64,000 nt of DNA from contig NZ_JAKIKQ010000001.1 of NCBI RefSeq assembly GCF_023284045.1, positions 1 through 64,000 of the forward strand. The letters are read 5' to 3'. This DNA comes from Shewanella kaireitica (GTDB lineage Bacteria; Pseudomonadota; Gammaproteobacteria; Enterobacterales; Shewanellaceae). This document shows, one piece after another, positions 7,584 to 16,165 of the stretch. Every line of letters begins with the position of its first letter. Within the stretch, counting starts at the first letter, position 1. Below the pieces are notes generated by a model. That model was not told the origin of the DNA and did not search any database. It saw nothing but the letters and a program-made list of their open reading frames with translations. A program made the position numbers and the translations under genes.

Positions 7584-9296
7584 TTAGAATTTAACGGTAA
7601 GAGAGGCGTTGAGGTCATAAGCCGTGTCGACCACGGGTAGCATTGAGTAAGCACTGCCTTCGATGACATCATCGATTTTCTGAGGTGCGCCAACTGGCGT
7701 GCCACTGCCGGTATATTCGAAGTCGTAATACATTCCAGCCAATTTGATGAACATATTAGGATTGATATCGAACATGTAATACGCCTCAGCAACATGGCCG
7801 CGGGTCGCTAGCTTGCTGCCGATCGGATCATCTTGTGCTTGGGTGAACGGAGTCCAATATTTTGAGCCGTAGTTGTATTCAAAACCGACCTTGCCGTAAG
7901 GCGCTGGGATCTGAATACCGGCATAGATGCTGTAACCGTCTTTGGCGCCGCTATCATCAGCTGCACTCGGCATCATGATAATTTCGCTGCCGTCAGAGTT
8001 AAGTTGCGCTTCAAAGACAGCGTCACTTAACATGCCGCCAAACATACCAGCATTGCCATTGCCATCAGCACGAGTCCAGCCTCCAGAGACAAACCATTTC
8101 ACGTCGTTGTCTTCTTCACGTGAGAAGCCAATTCCACCTAAGAACATGTCGCCAATGACACCGCTTGGTTGTACGCGAGTGACAAAGTTAAAATTGTCGA
8201 ATTTTTGCATATCTTGGTACATGGTTGGCGCAAAGATCCCAGCAAGTTGAGTTGGGAATGCCATGGTGCCTTTGAAACCATCATTAACATCTTTGGCACC
8301 AAACAATGTGAACTGGAGGAAGTTTTTACCATCGTTGATGGCATCAATATTAAACCCGCCGAGATGGGTATCTTTAGTGACGATGTCACCGAATAGTTCG
8401 CCATTTCCCCACTGTGATTCAAAACCTTGGCCGTAGCAGAAGCGCACCACTTGACCTTCAACGCCGGTAATATCACCGAGGTGGTAACCCATAGTCGCGC
8501 CGTCAAAATTGAAATTAACTAAGTGGCCTGATGGTGTGCCGCCACGCTTTTCATTCTCACGATATTGGGTGGGTGGGCCGTAAGTTGATGGGCGGCGTCC
8601 AATTGATAGATACAGCGGCGAGCCGTTAATATTTTTCCAGTCAAAATAAGCACGTTCAACTCTAAGCCAATCGCCACTGGTACTGCCACCGTTAGTGCCA
8701 TCCATGGTAAATGAGTTCCATGAATCAAACACTTTTACGCCCGTTGAGTCGCCCCAGTTTTTGTACATAGAAAGGCGGCCAGCAAAGCTGACGTTGTCCC
8801 AAACTTTGGCTTTCAAGTTAAGTCTGAGGCGAGTGGTGTAAAAAATATCGTTGTCGATGTCTTGTGTGGTTTTAGGTGCTAATACATAGGGCATTACGCC
8901 TTGCAGTTGACCACTCTGGAATGCAGCTGCCAAATTAGGATCGGCTGCCATCATTTTGCCTAGTGGCGAATTAGCATCAGTTGGCGAGCCAAATACTCCA
9001 GACATCGCTTTGGCGCCAAAGTCATTGAAATTGACTTTAATAGCCGGGTTCCAGGTGACATTTTGGTAGTGTAAAGTGTGCGCTTTAGTGCGGAAGTCGC
9101 CAGTAATTTCAAGTCTGTCGAGCGCCGTATGACGCTCATTCGTATCGACACGATCATTGAGATCGTCGAGTTCACTGGTGATATCTTCTAGTTGGGCTTT
9201 TAGGTCGGCAATTTTTTGAGCATCATTATCGGTAGCATAAACGCTACCAGAAAAAGCGAGGGCGTTGGCGACAAGTAGTGAAATAAGGGTACGCAT
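7584..9296 (-). CDS. DUF3373-like outer-membrane beta-barrel protein
   Basis: The 570-residue protein has a signal peptide (MRTLISLLVANALAFSGSVYA), a short coiled coil at about 28-55 (KIADLKAQLEDITSELDDL), then alternating aromatic beta-strand segments to a C-terminal Phe (NASLTVKF), the usual outer-membrane barrel end. Length and architecture fit DUF3373 proteins, which in Shewanella and Geobacter relatives often sit beside multiheme cytochromes. It is encoded between a monoheme cytochrome c and the octaheme reductase, so it may serve as a pore for the oxyanion substrate or as part of an electron-transfer assembly. The start is supported by AGGAGAG upstream. The family assignment is from recall, not a search. 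Confidence 0.75.
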   Translation of the reverse strand: MRTLISLLVANALAFSGSVYATDNDAQKIADLKAQLEDITSELDDLNDRVDTNERHTALDRLEITGDFRTKAHTLHYQNVTWNPAIKVNFNDFGAKAMSGVFGSPTDANSPLGKMMAADPNLAAAFQSGQLQGVMPYVLAPKTTQDIDNDIFYTTRLRLNLKAKVWDNVSFAGRLSMYKNWGDSTGVKVFDSWNSFTMDGTNGGSTSGDWLRVERAYFDWKNINGSPLYLSIGRRPSTYGPPTQYRENEKRGGTPSGHLVNFNFDGATMGYHLGDITGVEGQVVRFCYGQGFESQWGNGELFGDIVTKDTHLGGFNIDAINDGKNFLQFTLFGAKDVNDGFKGTMAFPTQLAGIFAPTMYQDMQKFDNFNFVTRVQPSGVIGDMFLGGIGFSREEDNDVKWFVSGGWTRADGNGNAGMFGGMLSDAVFEAQLNSDGSEIIMMPSAADDSGAKDGYSIYAGIQIPAPYGKVGFEYNYGSKYWTPFTQAQDDPIGSKLATRGHVAEAYYMFDINPNMFIKLAGMYYDFEYTGSGTPVGAPQKIDDVIEGSAYSMLPVVDTAYDLNASLTVKF

Positions 9297-9468
9297 AACA
9301 TCTCTCCTTTTGAGTGTTAACCACCCTGCTTGGTGATTAACCTCGATTGATGTTGAAGAATGACCTCGCTATTGCTGATTTTTGGCAGCACTAGTCCCTG
9401 AGGTATTCCCCATTTTCAATTTAAAATGTTGTTAGATATTGATTAGAAGGACTTAATCCCTCATACGG

Positions 9469-9795
9469 TTAACCACAAGTTTGTGGTTGATCTGAATCGG
9501 CCGCATGGTCATAAAGGAATTGTTGAATATCCTTAAGATCTTTTTCTGATAGTGCGTTGAAGGCTTCTTGATCGCCTTTGTGTTTCATACGCTTAAAAAA
9601 GCGATCCCACTGGCTCATGGTTTTAGTCATTGGCGTTATTTCGCCACCAATATCGCCTTGGCTATGGCAAGCTTTACACTCTTTTTTATACAGATGTTTG
9701 CCTTTTTTAGGGTTGCCGCCGTCTGCTGCTTGGGCTTGAAGTCCCAAAGACAGCGCTAGAGCAAGACCTATTCCAACTTTAGTGATTGTTTTCAT
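9469..9795 (-). CDS. Small monoheme cytochrome c
   Basis: About 108 residues: a signal peptide (MKTITKVGIGLALALSLGLQAQA) and one haem motif, CKACH, in a class I cytochrome c context (GKHLYKKECKACH). The distal region has several candidate Met ligands (EITPMTKTMSQW, FKRMKHKG). Three in-line start codons exist (TTG 9801, ATG 9798, ATG 9795). I chose 9795 because the AAGGA ribosome site then has about 7 bases of spacing. It leads the set DUF3373-otr and is a plausible electron donor or acceptor for the octaheme reductase. A comparable small cytochrome accompanies otr in S. oneidensis (recalled). Confidence 0.88.
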   Translation of the reverse strand: MKTITKVGIGLALALSLGLQAQAADGGNPKKGKHLYKKECKACHSQGDIGGEITPMTKTMSQWDRFFKRMKHKGDQEAFNALSEKDLKDIQQFLYDHAADSDQPQTCG

Positions 9796-9910
9796 CATCA
9801 ATTCCTTACTATTTTTATAGGTTTTACGCCGTCCTTTGCGTGGTTAACAGAATGGTTCCAAAGTGCTTCTGTCTTGTTGCTAAATTTAACAGCCTGCTGT
9901 TATGAAATAG

Positions 9911-9924
9911 TTGAGCTTGATCAC
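9911..9924. promoter_or_regulatory. Candidate FNR/EtrA (or CRP) site upstream of the otr operon
   Basis: TTGAGCTTGATCAC resembles the FNR-family consensus TTGAT-N4-ATCAA, matching 8 of 10 core bases, about 115 bases upstream of the cytochrome start. Anaerobic control of tetrathionate reduction would make sense, but single-site matches of this quality occur by chance and CRP in Shewanella recognises related sequences. Treat as a hint. Confidence 0.3.
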
Positions 9925-10143
9925 TTTCATGATAAAAATCTAATTGATAAAAATATCATTGAAAAAAATCTAATGGACATTTGACTTGTTGGTTAAGCTT
10001 TTGTTTTTTAATGGTTTTTGTTTTTGTTTGATATTGAGGGCGGGGAAGGGGTGCTTAGTTTTTAGCTATTTAGAGGTTGTTCAAGATCACACTTTTTGTT
10101 TTTAGCTATCACTAAAGTAATAGATTGGTTAATTTTAAGTGAC

Positions 10144-10177
10144 AAAAAAGCCTCTATAGCGGATGCTGTTGAGGCTT
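10144..10177 (-). terminator. Rho-independent terminator after the SDR gene
   Basis: On the minus strand AAGCCTC pairs with GAGGCTT around a 20-base loop and is followed immediately by a T6 run. It lies about 60 bases after the SDR stop codon, isolating that gene from the otr operon. Confidence 0.8.
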
Positions 10178-10235
10178 AGATTAGACGCTACAATTTACAC
10201 CACTAAGACTTTGAACAAGTATTAGCGGCGTATAA

Positions 10236-10955
10236 TTAAGGCTGTTGACGTGTTGTCGCCAAGACAATTTCACGCACACAAACATTTTGTGGCTGTTCGA
10301 AAGCAAAGATAGCCGCATCAGCGATTGATTTCGGTTCAATGATCCCGCCCATGAACTCTTTCCAATCTTCGTAGCCTGACTTAATTTCGTCATTAGTTGT
10401 GTGGCTTAGCAGTGGGGTTTCAACTGCACCAGGTGCGATAGTAATCATACGTACGTCATCCATGGCCACTTCTTCACGAATGTTTTCAGTTAACGCGTGA
10501 ACGGCAAACTTAGTGGCACAATATGCAGCGTGGTTCGGGAATGTTTTGCGACCCGCAACAGAGCTAATGTTAATGATAGTACCGGTTTTACGTGCTTTCA
10601 TGCCTGCAAGTACTGCGTGAATGCCATTAAGTACACCCATAACGTTTACGTTAAGCATTTGGCTCCACTCAGCTGGATCTTGTACATCTGCCGCGCCAAG
10701 TAACATCACGCCGGCATTATTGATTAAGCCGCCAACAGGACCAAACTTCTCTTCAGCTGCTGTGATAGCCGCTTTCATTGCTGTCGCGTCAGTAACATCT
10801 ACACTTGTGCAAATGGTATTCTCAAGCTGCAGTGCTTCCATTGGCTCAACGCGACGAGCCAATAAAAGTAGAGGATGACCTTTAGCACTGAATGCTTGTG
10901 CCATAGCTGCGCCAATACCTGAAGATGCGCCAGTAATTACGATAAGTTGTTTCAT
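10236..10955 (-). CDS. SDR-family NAD(P)-dependent oxidoreductase
   Basis: The 239-residue classical short-chain dehydrogenase has the dinucleotide motif TGASSGIG (8-15), the NNAG structural motif, the catalytic Ser in NISSVAG and the Tyr/Lys pair in YCATK. An Arg-Arg after beta-2 (LLARRVEP) favours NADP(H). Its length and motifs resemble YdfG-type and broad carbonyl or serine/3-hydroxy acid dehydrogenases. The substrate cannot be read from sequence. It is transcribed divergently from a LysR-type gene about 200 bases away, the usual arrangement for a regulator and its target. Confidence 0.92.
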   Translation of the reverse strand: MKQLIVITGASSGIGAAMAQAFSAKGHPLLLLARRVEPMEALQLENTICTSVDVTDATAMKAAITAAEEKFGPVGGLINNAGVMLLGAADVQDPAEWSQMLNVNVMGVLNGIHAVLAGMKARKTGTIINISSVAGRKTFPNHAAYCATKFAVHALTENIREEVAMDDVRMITIAPGAVETPLLSHTTNDEIKSGYEDWKEFMGGIIEPKSIADAAIFAFEQPQNVCVREIVLATTRQQP

Positions 10956-11154
10956 ATAAACCTCAGTGAAAATGTATTACTCAACTCATGCAGTTGAACT
11001 GACTGTATTGAGTCGGCAATGTTAGTTAGTCATGTCGAATTGGGCGTAGTCTAACGCCAAGCTTATTGTTGATATATAATACATAGCGAACATCATTGTT
11101 TACATATAACTCCTAATGTAAGCTTGCCACTCTGTTTTCAGCCGAGCCGATGAG

Positions 11155-12054
11155 ATGTACAAAGATTTAAATCTAGCAGATGTTAGAGCATTTACAGTGA
11201 TTGCTGAGCAGGGCAGTTTTACCTTGGCAGCTGAAAAGCTTGGTTGTTCACGCTCGCACTTATCTAAGCAGTTGACTCAGTTAGAGATTTATCTCGGGGT
11301 GACCTTGATTACGCGCACGACAAGGGCGCAAAGGTTAACGGATCAAGGCGATTTTTTCTATGAGCGCTGCCAACATGCACTCGATGTGATGGAGCAAGCC
11401 GTTGCAAAAACGGTAGATAATGCGCAAAACCTACAGGGTAATATCAATATTAACTGTGTTGGTGGCTATATTGGCGAGGAGATTGTCACCCGCTTAGTGA
11501 ATGACTTTATTAGTGCTCATCCCAATATCAGCATTAACCTAGACTTTAGCAGTCAACGTGTTGATCTAGTGTTAGATCATTTTGATTTAGTGTTTCGCAT
11601 GGGGGAGTTAGAGGACTCTGGCCTAGTGGCTCGTAAACTCATGGGCATCGCTAACTGCACCTTGGCAGCGCCCGCATATCTTGAGCAAAGAGGCATCCCA
11701 TCTCATCCGAAAGCATTGCATGAACACAGTTGTATTATCGGCTCAATTAACCACTGGAGCTTTCAGCATAAAGCTGATGCGCAGCAAAAAGCAGAGGTAG
11801 CGATCACCGGCAAGTTTCGCTGTAAAAATGGGCGAGTGATGAAAAGCAGTGCGTTAGCTGGTCATGGTATTGTGCGCTTGCCTGAGCTCTATTGTATTGA
11901 TGAGCTACGACGCGGAGAGCTAGTACATGTGTTTGAGCAGTGGCTTATCCCAGCTACGCCGCTGTACCTGTTATACAGTAAAGATAAGTTTCAACCAGCA
12001 CGGTTAAGGGAGTTTATTACTTTTACTACTCAACATTTTCTGGACTATGTTTGA
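11155..12054 (+). CDS. LysR-family transcriptional regulator
   Basis: The 299-residue protein has an N-terminal winged helix-turn-helix (LADVRAFTVIAEQGSFTLAAEKLGCSR... about 6-65) and a LysR substrate-binding domain from about 90. It belongs to the CrgA-like group with short, hydrophilic effector domains. It is divergent from the SDR gene, and the shared 199-base gap contains an AT-rich palindrome-like stretch near 11070-11095 that could hold its binding site. It probably controls the SDR gene and itself; the effector is unknown. Confidence 0.92.
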   Translation: MYKDLNLADVRAFTVIAEQGSFTLAAEKLGCSRSHLSKQLTQLEIYLGVTLITRTTRAQRLTDQGDFFYERCQHALDVMEQAVAKTVDNAQNLQGNININCVGGYIGEEIVTRLVNDFISAHPNISINLDFSSQRVDLVLDHFDLVFRMGELEDSGLVARKLMGIANCTLAAPAYLEQRGIPSHPKALHEHSCIIGSINHWSFQHKADAQQKAEVAITGKFRCKNGRVMKSSALAGHGIVRLPELYCIDELRRGELVHVFEQWLIPATPLYLLYSKDKFQPARLREFITFTTQHFLDYV

Positions 12055-12155
12055 TAGGTTTTGCAGATAGCTTCACGTGTCGCTTCGACCACGCCAGAGG
12101 CGGAGATAATCAAATTTCGTTTGATAAAGGTCATGGTGCTTCGCCCATTCCTGTA

Positions 12156-12202
12156 ATCAAGAGTTGAGCCAAGGGGAAAAGCGGCTTGCGCCCGCTCTTG
12201 AT
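12156..12202 (-). terminator. Nested hairpin after the small hypothetical gene
   Basis: ATCAAGAG (12156-12163) pairs with CTCTTGAT (12195-12202). Inside it, on the minus strand, AGCGG and CCGCT form a second stem followed by TTTT. It lies 40-90 bases after the stop of the gene at 12244, so a minus-strand terminator is plausible. The weak T-run keeps confidence low. Confidence 0.4.
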
Positions 12203-12243
12203 TTCATAAGAGTCAATCCCTCAGCGCCCCGGCGAAATAAGCC

Positions 12244-12441
12244 TTAAGCTTGCTCTAGCAGTTCCTCGACACCGGTTACTCCGAAGTATTGCACTGAGTT
12301 CTTGATGCTGACCTTTTTGGCTATCAGTTCACCATCTTTATAGATCTTAACAACTTTTTTGCCGCCTCTGTCATTGGTGCTGTACTCGTACTCATCGTTA
12401 AGGCGAAGTTCGTCAAACTGAGTTCTCATGATTAGATGCAT
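12244..12441 (-). CDS. Small hypothetical protein
   Basis: 65 residues, with no signal peptide or membrane segment. The core is a charged beta-rich stretch (NDEYEYSTNDRGGKKVVKIYKDGELI) and the C-terminus is acidic (GVEELLEQA). I do not recognise the family. The start at 12441 (MHLIMRTQ) is preferred over one seven codons upstream because GGAG (12447-12450) precedes it with 5 bases of spacing. It stands alone, with hairpins on its 3' side. Codon use and a good ribosome site suggest a real gene. Confidence 0.7.
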   Translation of the reverse strand: MHLIMRTQFDELRLNDEYEYSTNDRGGKKVVKIYKDGELIAKKVSIKNSVQYFGVTGVEELLEQA

Positions 12442-12763
12442 AGTCACTCCTGTTGTAGACAAATAATACGGCTCACATTTACCTAGGCCTACACTATTTA
12501 GACGCCTGTTGGCAGGTAATAGTTTCGCTTTATTGTAATACTTTAAAGTCGTATGTATGGCTCTGACTTAAGTTTCAATATAGGTTATCTTCCCAGCGTT
12601 TGTCACAGCTTTTATGATTAGTTTTCTGCTGTTGAGCAAGTATTGCTGCAGCGGGGGGAGTTGGTCAGTATGAAAGTGGTATCGCTAGTCTTGCAGAACC
12701 ATTAGGGGCGCAGCATTTTTCCCCTAATGGAGTGGTATTTTGAGTATTAACTTAAAGAACCCG
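12442..12763. other. Intergenic region with a perfect 10-bp inverted repeat
   Basis: The gap holds the promoter of the 65-residue gene (minus, near 12460-12520) and, close to the end of the sugar isomerase gene, a perfect inverted repeat: CCATTAGGGG (12699-12708) and CCCCTAATGG (12721-12730) with a 12-base loop. It has no proper T-run on the minus strand. It probably ends the 12.7-19.6 kb operon. Nothing else is apparent. Confidence 0.5.
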
Positions 12764-13699
12764 TTACAGCGTTTTTATAATGCGATCTAAGCCTTTTTTC
12801 GATAATGCCACAGCTTCAAGTGGTGTCAGCCCATCGGGATACTCTTCCTGCTCGACGACAAACCACTGGGTGCCACCAACGGCTATGTTGCTGCTGATCA
12901 CCGCTGGCCAGTCAGTCATGTCTTCGCCAATAATTGCACGTTTTCCTGCTAAGGCTTCGGTGGCCACAAAGCTCTTCGGCAGCTTTGCTTTAAAGTGGGT
13001 TGTCTGAGTACGGTTTGGGTAACGGTTGATATAGAGCACCGGGCTTTTTTCGGCATAAGCAACCCAACCGACATCCATTTGCATCACAAAGTCATCAGTA
13101 GTGTTACGGGCTATTTGATCCCAGAAAGTGTGCTGTTGGTAGGCTTCAAACTCTTCATCATGGTTGTGGTAACCAAAGCGTAACCCTTCAGCTTTTAACT
13201 GCTCGTTTAGCTTATTAAGATCGCTGACTAGTTCATTGATTTTATCTGGATCATTGGCGCGTTCATCCCAAGGTACAATCACGCTATCAACCCCTAAGGT
13301 TTGGTAAAATGCCACTGATTTAGCAAAGTTGTCGGCATCAAAATGCTTAAAACGTACGTGAGCGCCACTGGCTTGCAGTCCAAGGCTGCTAAGGTAATCT
13401 TTAAGTCCTTGTGGATCATCGCCATAGGGGCCGAAATCACCAGCAAATTCAACACCGGCAAACCCCATGGCGGCAATACGGGTTATGGTTTGCTTAAAGT
13501 CAGCTTTCAGATCATCTTTAACAGAGTAAAGCTGCACGCTGATTCGCGGTAAGCTAGTGGCTGCTTCAACCTTGGCGGGAGTGGCGTTTGCTGTTGGTTT
13601 AGCGGCTGTCACAGTTACAGTCTCCTGCGGCGTTGAGTCGGTACAAGCAATCACAATAAGCGCGAGTGCTATAAGGCTGATATTAGAGAGTCTATTCAT
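12764..13699 (-). CDS. Exported sugar phosphate isomerase/epimerase-like (AP endonuclease 2 fold) lipoprotein
   Basis: About 311 residues. It has a lipoprotein signal (MNRLSNISLIALALIVIACTDS, lipobox IVIAC), a Thr/Ala-rich linker, then a xylose isomerase-like TIM barrel. Barrel landmarks are ISVQLYSVKDDL, GFAGVEFAGDFG, GYHNHDEEF (metal-binding His and Glu) and MQMDVGWVAYAEKSP. Members of this family with export signals occur next to GMC and Gfo/Idh genes and can act as 3-keto-glycoside lyases or hydrolases, not true isomerases; that role is inference here. I prefer the start at 13699 over 13711 because GGAT precedes it. It is the last gene of the sugar cluster. Confidence 0.85.
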   Translation of the reverse strand: MNRLSNISLIALALIVIACTDSTPQETVTVTAAKPTANATPAKVEAATSLPRISVQLYSVKDDLKADFKQTITRIAAMGFAGVEFAGDFGPYGDDPQGLKDYLSSLGLQASGAHVRFKHFDADNFAKSVAFYQTLGVDSVIVPWDERANDPDKINELVSDLNKLNEQLKAEGLRFGYHNHDEEFEAYQQHTFWDQIARNTTDDFVMQMDVGWVAYAEKSPVLYINRYPNRTQTTHFKAKLPKSFVATEALAGKRAIIGEDMTDWPAVISSNIAVGGTQWFVVEQEEYPDGLTPLEAVALSKKGLDRIIKTL

Positions 13700-13754
13700 T
13701 GTAAAATCCATGCTTTTTATTGTATTAAAGTCGGCTCATTTAAAACTAATTGGC

Positions 13755-15488
13755 TTAAAGTCTTTTCTGTTGTAGTTCTTTGGCGGCGTAATCGACGGCT
13801 CTTGCGGTCAGCGCCATAAATGTCAGGCTGGGGTTCTGCACTGCCGATGAGCAGAAACTTGAACCATCAGTGACAAAAAGGTTGGGTACGTCGTGGCTTT
13901 GGTTATAACCATTTAAATATGAGGTTTTAGGATCGCGCCCCATTCTTGCGGTACCAACTTCATGGATCGCCAGCCCTGGTGCTTCGTTGGTCACTTCAGT
14001 TTTGATATTGGTTAAGCCTGCTGCGGTCAGCATTAGCTCTACTTGATTGGCCGCATCATGCATCATGGCTCGCTCATTTTCAGAGAACTGACAATTGATA
14101 TTGAGCTGAGGCATACCCCATTTATCTTTTAGATTTGTGTGCAGGCTAACGTGGTTTTCATAGCGAGGCAGCATCTCACCTTGGGCCCAGAGGCCAAACT
14201 TCCATTTACCTGGTCGCCTAAGTTTATTCTTGAAATCTACACCAATACCGTCACTACGTTGCATACTTTTCCAGTCTTCACGGTAAGCACGGCCAGAGAG
14301 TGCGTAGCCCCGTAGGAAACCGCGTTTGTTATCTGGCTTATAGTTGAAGTTGGGCATATAAACGCCAGTAGGGCGACGACCGGAATAGAACTCATCTTCA
14401 AATCCAGCTAGATCGCCAGTGCCGCCAGCATTGTAGTTATGGTCCATTAAGTAGTGACCTAGCACTCCTGAACTATTACCAATGCCGTTGGGGAAACGCT
14501 TAGAGGTGGAGTTGAGCAAGATCTGAGTTGAGCCTAGCGTTGAAGCGCAAACAAACACCACTTTAGCAAAGTATTCACGCTGGCTAAGGTCATCATTATC
14601 AATGACTCTGACCCCTTTCACTCGATTACTGCTTTCATCATAGATCAGACTGTGAACCACGCTATTGGCAGCGATATGCAAGTTGTTAGTTGCTGCAGCG
14701 GCGGGCAAGGTTGAGCTTTGGGTTGAGAAGTAAGCGCCAAAAGAGCATCCCGCTTGGCATTCGTTTCGAGCCTTACACTGCATCCGTCCTTGAGATATTT
14801 GCAGCTCGGTTGGCTCTGTTAAATGAGCGGCGCGGCCAATAATCATCGGCCGTTCTGGGTAGAGCGCTGAAAACTGCTTTTGTAGTGCTTTTTCGGGAGC
14901 ATTGAGATCGAATGGCGGTAAAAACTCGCTATCAGGCAGGTTGGGTAGGTTCTCTTTACTACCACTAATGCCGGCGTGACGTTCTACATGGGAGTACCAA
15001 TCAGCAATATCTGCATAGCGAATAGGCCAGTCATTACCATGACCATCAGTTTTGTTGGCGATAAAGTCGTAAGGTCCCCAACGATAAGATTGTCGGTGCC
15101 AAAGTAGCGATTTACCACCCAATTGGTTGGCTCTTATCCAGCTAAATTGAGTGCCTTTAGCGGTGGTATAAGGTAGGTCTTTATCGTTACCAAAAAAGTG
15201 TTTAGTGGCATCTTTAAAGGCATAGCATTGTTTTTGGATCTTATGTTGCTCGTTCACGAGTAGGTTGTCGACTCGAGTACGTAATGGTTGCTGCCATGGC
15301 GCAATATTCTCACCAATATAATCTTTCTGGTGCTCGACAATACGGCCACGTTCTATCATTAAGGTTTTAAAGCCGCGTTCGGTAAATTCTTTAGCAGCCC
15401 AACCGCCTGAGATCCCAGAGCCTATTACGATTGCATCAAAGACAGTGTCGCTGTTCTTAATATAATATTCGTCTTTTTTGTTGTTCAT
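13755..15488 (-). CDS. GMC-family FAD-dependent oxidoreductase (gluconate/glucoside dehydrogenase alpha-subunit type)
   Basis: The 577-residue flavoprotein has the N-terminal FAD motif GSGISGG (22-28) with an acidic residue downstream (MIERGR), the GMC segment TQFSWIRANQLGGKS, and the C-terminal pattern HEVGTARMG...NPSLTFMALTARA with the expected catalytic His and Asn. A C-x5-C-x3-C cluster (CKARNECQAGC) resembles the iron-sulfur ligand set of bacterial FAD-glucose dehydrogenases. It has no export signal of its own; the next gene upstream encodes a Tat-signal subunit that could carry it out as a complex. Likely reaction: oxidation of a secondary hydroxyl of a sugar or glycoside, with the acceptor unknown. 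Confidence 0.88.
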   Translation of the reverse strand: MNNKKDEYYIKNSDTVFDAIVIGSGISGGWAAKEFTERGFKTLMIERGRIVEHQKDYIGENIAPWQQPLRTRVDNLLVNEQHKIQKQCYAFKDATKHFFGNDKDLPYTTAKGTQFSWIRANQLGGKSLLWHRQSYRWGPYDFIANKTDGHGNDWPIRYADIADWYSHVERHAGISGSKENLPNLPDSEFLPPFDLNAPEKALQKQFSALYPERPMIIGRAAHLTEPTELQISQGRMQCKARNECQAGCSFGAYFSTQSSTLPAAAATNNLHIAANSVVHSLIYDESSNRVKGVRVIDNDDLSQREYFAKVVFVCASTLGSTQILLNSTSKRFPNGIGNSSGVLGHYLMDHNYNAGGTGDLAGFEDEFYSGRRPTGVYMPNFNYKPDNKRGFLRGYALSGRAYREDWKSMQRSDGIGVDFKNKLRRPGKWKFGLWAQGEMLPRYENHVSLHTNLKDKWGMPQLNINCQFSENERAMMHDAANQVELMLTAAGLTNIKTEVTNEAPGLAIHEVGTARMGRDPKTSYLNGYNQSHDVPNLFVTDGSSFCSSAVQNPSLTFMALTARAVDYAAKELQQKRL

Positions 15489-15538
15489 CTTGTCTATCTC
15501 ACTGTGCTTTTTTTAACAGAAAACTGCGTTAAATAAAT

Positions 15539-16165
15539 CTAGTAAAACAAGCCTTGAGAGCCCCAGTTACTGTCATCTTCACCTAATGCCACTGTGCCCT
15601 TATAACCGTTAGGGATAGGATCAAAGCGTAGCTCTTTCGTCGCGCCAACCTCAGAGGTGTAATAACCAAAACAGATCAAACTTTTTAGAAATTTAAAGTC
15701 ATTGGTCTGTGACTTATTGAAGGGAGATTGTCCGGTGTCGATAGCATTGAGTAATTGAACTTGCTGAGTGTCGCTCACCGCTGTAAACATCAGTTGATAT
15801 TGATGTTTAGCAGCACTATTGAGGTTATTAAGCGTAGCAATGACTCGCTGCTGCTCTCGCGCTTCATAACAATGGGCTAACTGGTTATCGATAAAGCCAT
15901 GGCAGTCGACATCGGCAGCACTTGGTGTGTTGGTGCGCGGTAACACTTGGCGACATACTTGTGCTAATTGCTCAAGCTGAAAAGCCGTTAATATTTGGCC
16001 TTTTCCCTGAATACCACCGGGCACTATTTCGTAAGCCTGCGCCACCGATAGACCATTGCCAAAGATAAATTGACCAGCAGCAAAGCTGCCAACAAGGGCA
16101 CTGAGGCCTTTTAGAAAACGGCGTCGGTGTAGCTGTTCGCTCGAGTCAGTTTCGTTATGCGGCAT
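15539..16165 (-). CDS. Gluconate 2-dehydrogenase subunit 3 family protein with Tat signal
   Basis: About 208 residues. A twin-arginine signal (HRRRFLKGLSALVGSFAAG) is followed by AQAYEIVPGG and a helical domain with the family's landmarks (FQLEQLAQVCRQVLP, HGFIDNQLAHCY, LLNAIDTG, CFGYYTSEVGATKELRFDPIPNGYKG). Such small subunits partner GMC catalytic subunits and help fold or export them. The GMC gene is 50 bases downstream. The frame allows earlier starts at 16195 and 16177. I chose 16165 because it has a GGTGA site and leaves only an 11-base overlap with the MFS gene. Confidence 0.87.
   Translation of the reverse strand: MPHNETDSSEQLHRRRFLKGLSALVGSFAAGQFIFGNGLSVAQAYEIVPGGIQGKGQILTAFQLEQLAQVCRQVLPRTNTPSAADVDCHGFIDNQLAHCYEAREQQRVIATLNNLNSAAKHQYQLMFTAVSDTQQVQLLNAIDTGQSPFNKSQTNDFKFLKSLICFGYYTSEVGATKELRFDPIPNGYKGTVALGEDDSNWGSQGLFY

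Larger units (their letters stand above)
9796..10235. other. Intergenic region upstream of the otr operon
   Basis: This AT-rich gap of about 440 bases should carry the otr-operon promoter, reading leftward, near 9810-9960. It also holds the SDR gene's terminator at 10144-10177. One FNR/CRP-like palindrome is listed separately. I see no open frame or RNA gene between 9960 and 10140. Confidence 0.5.

Noticed and set aside
7559..7795. Minus-strand frame overlapping the end of the DUF3373 gene
   Set aside because: It is an out-of-frame shadow of the barrel gene with no ribosome site or recognisable composition.
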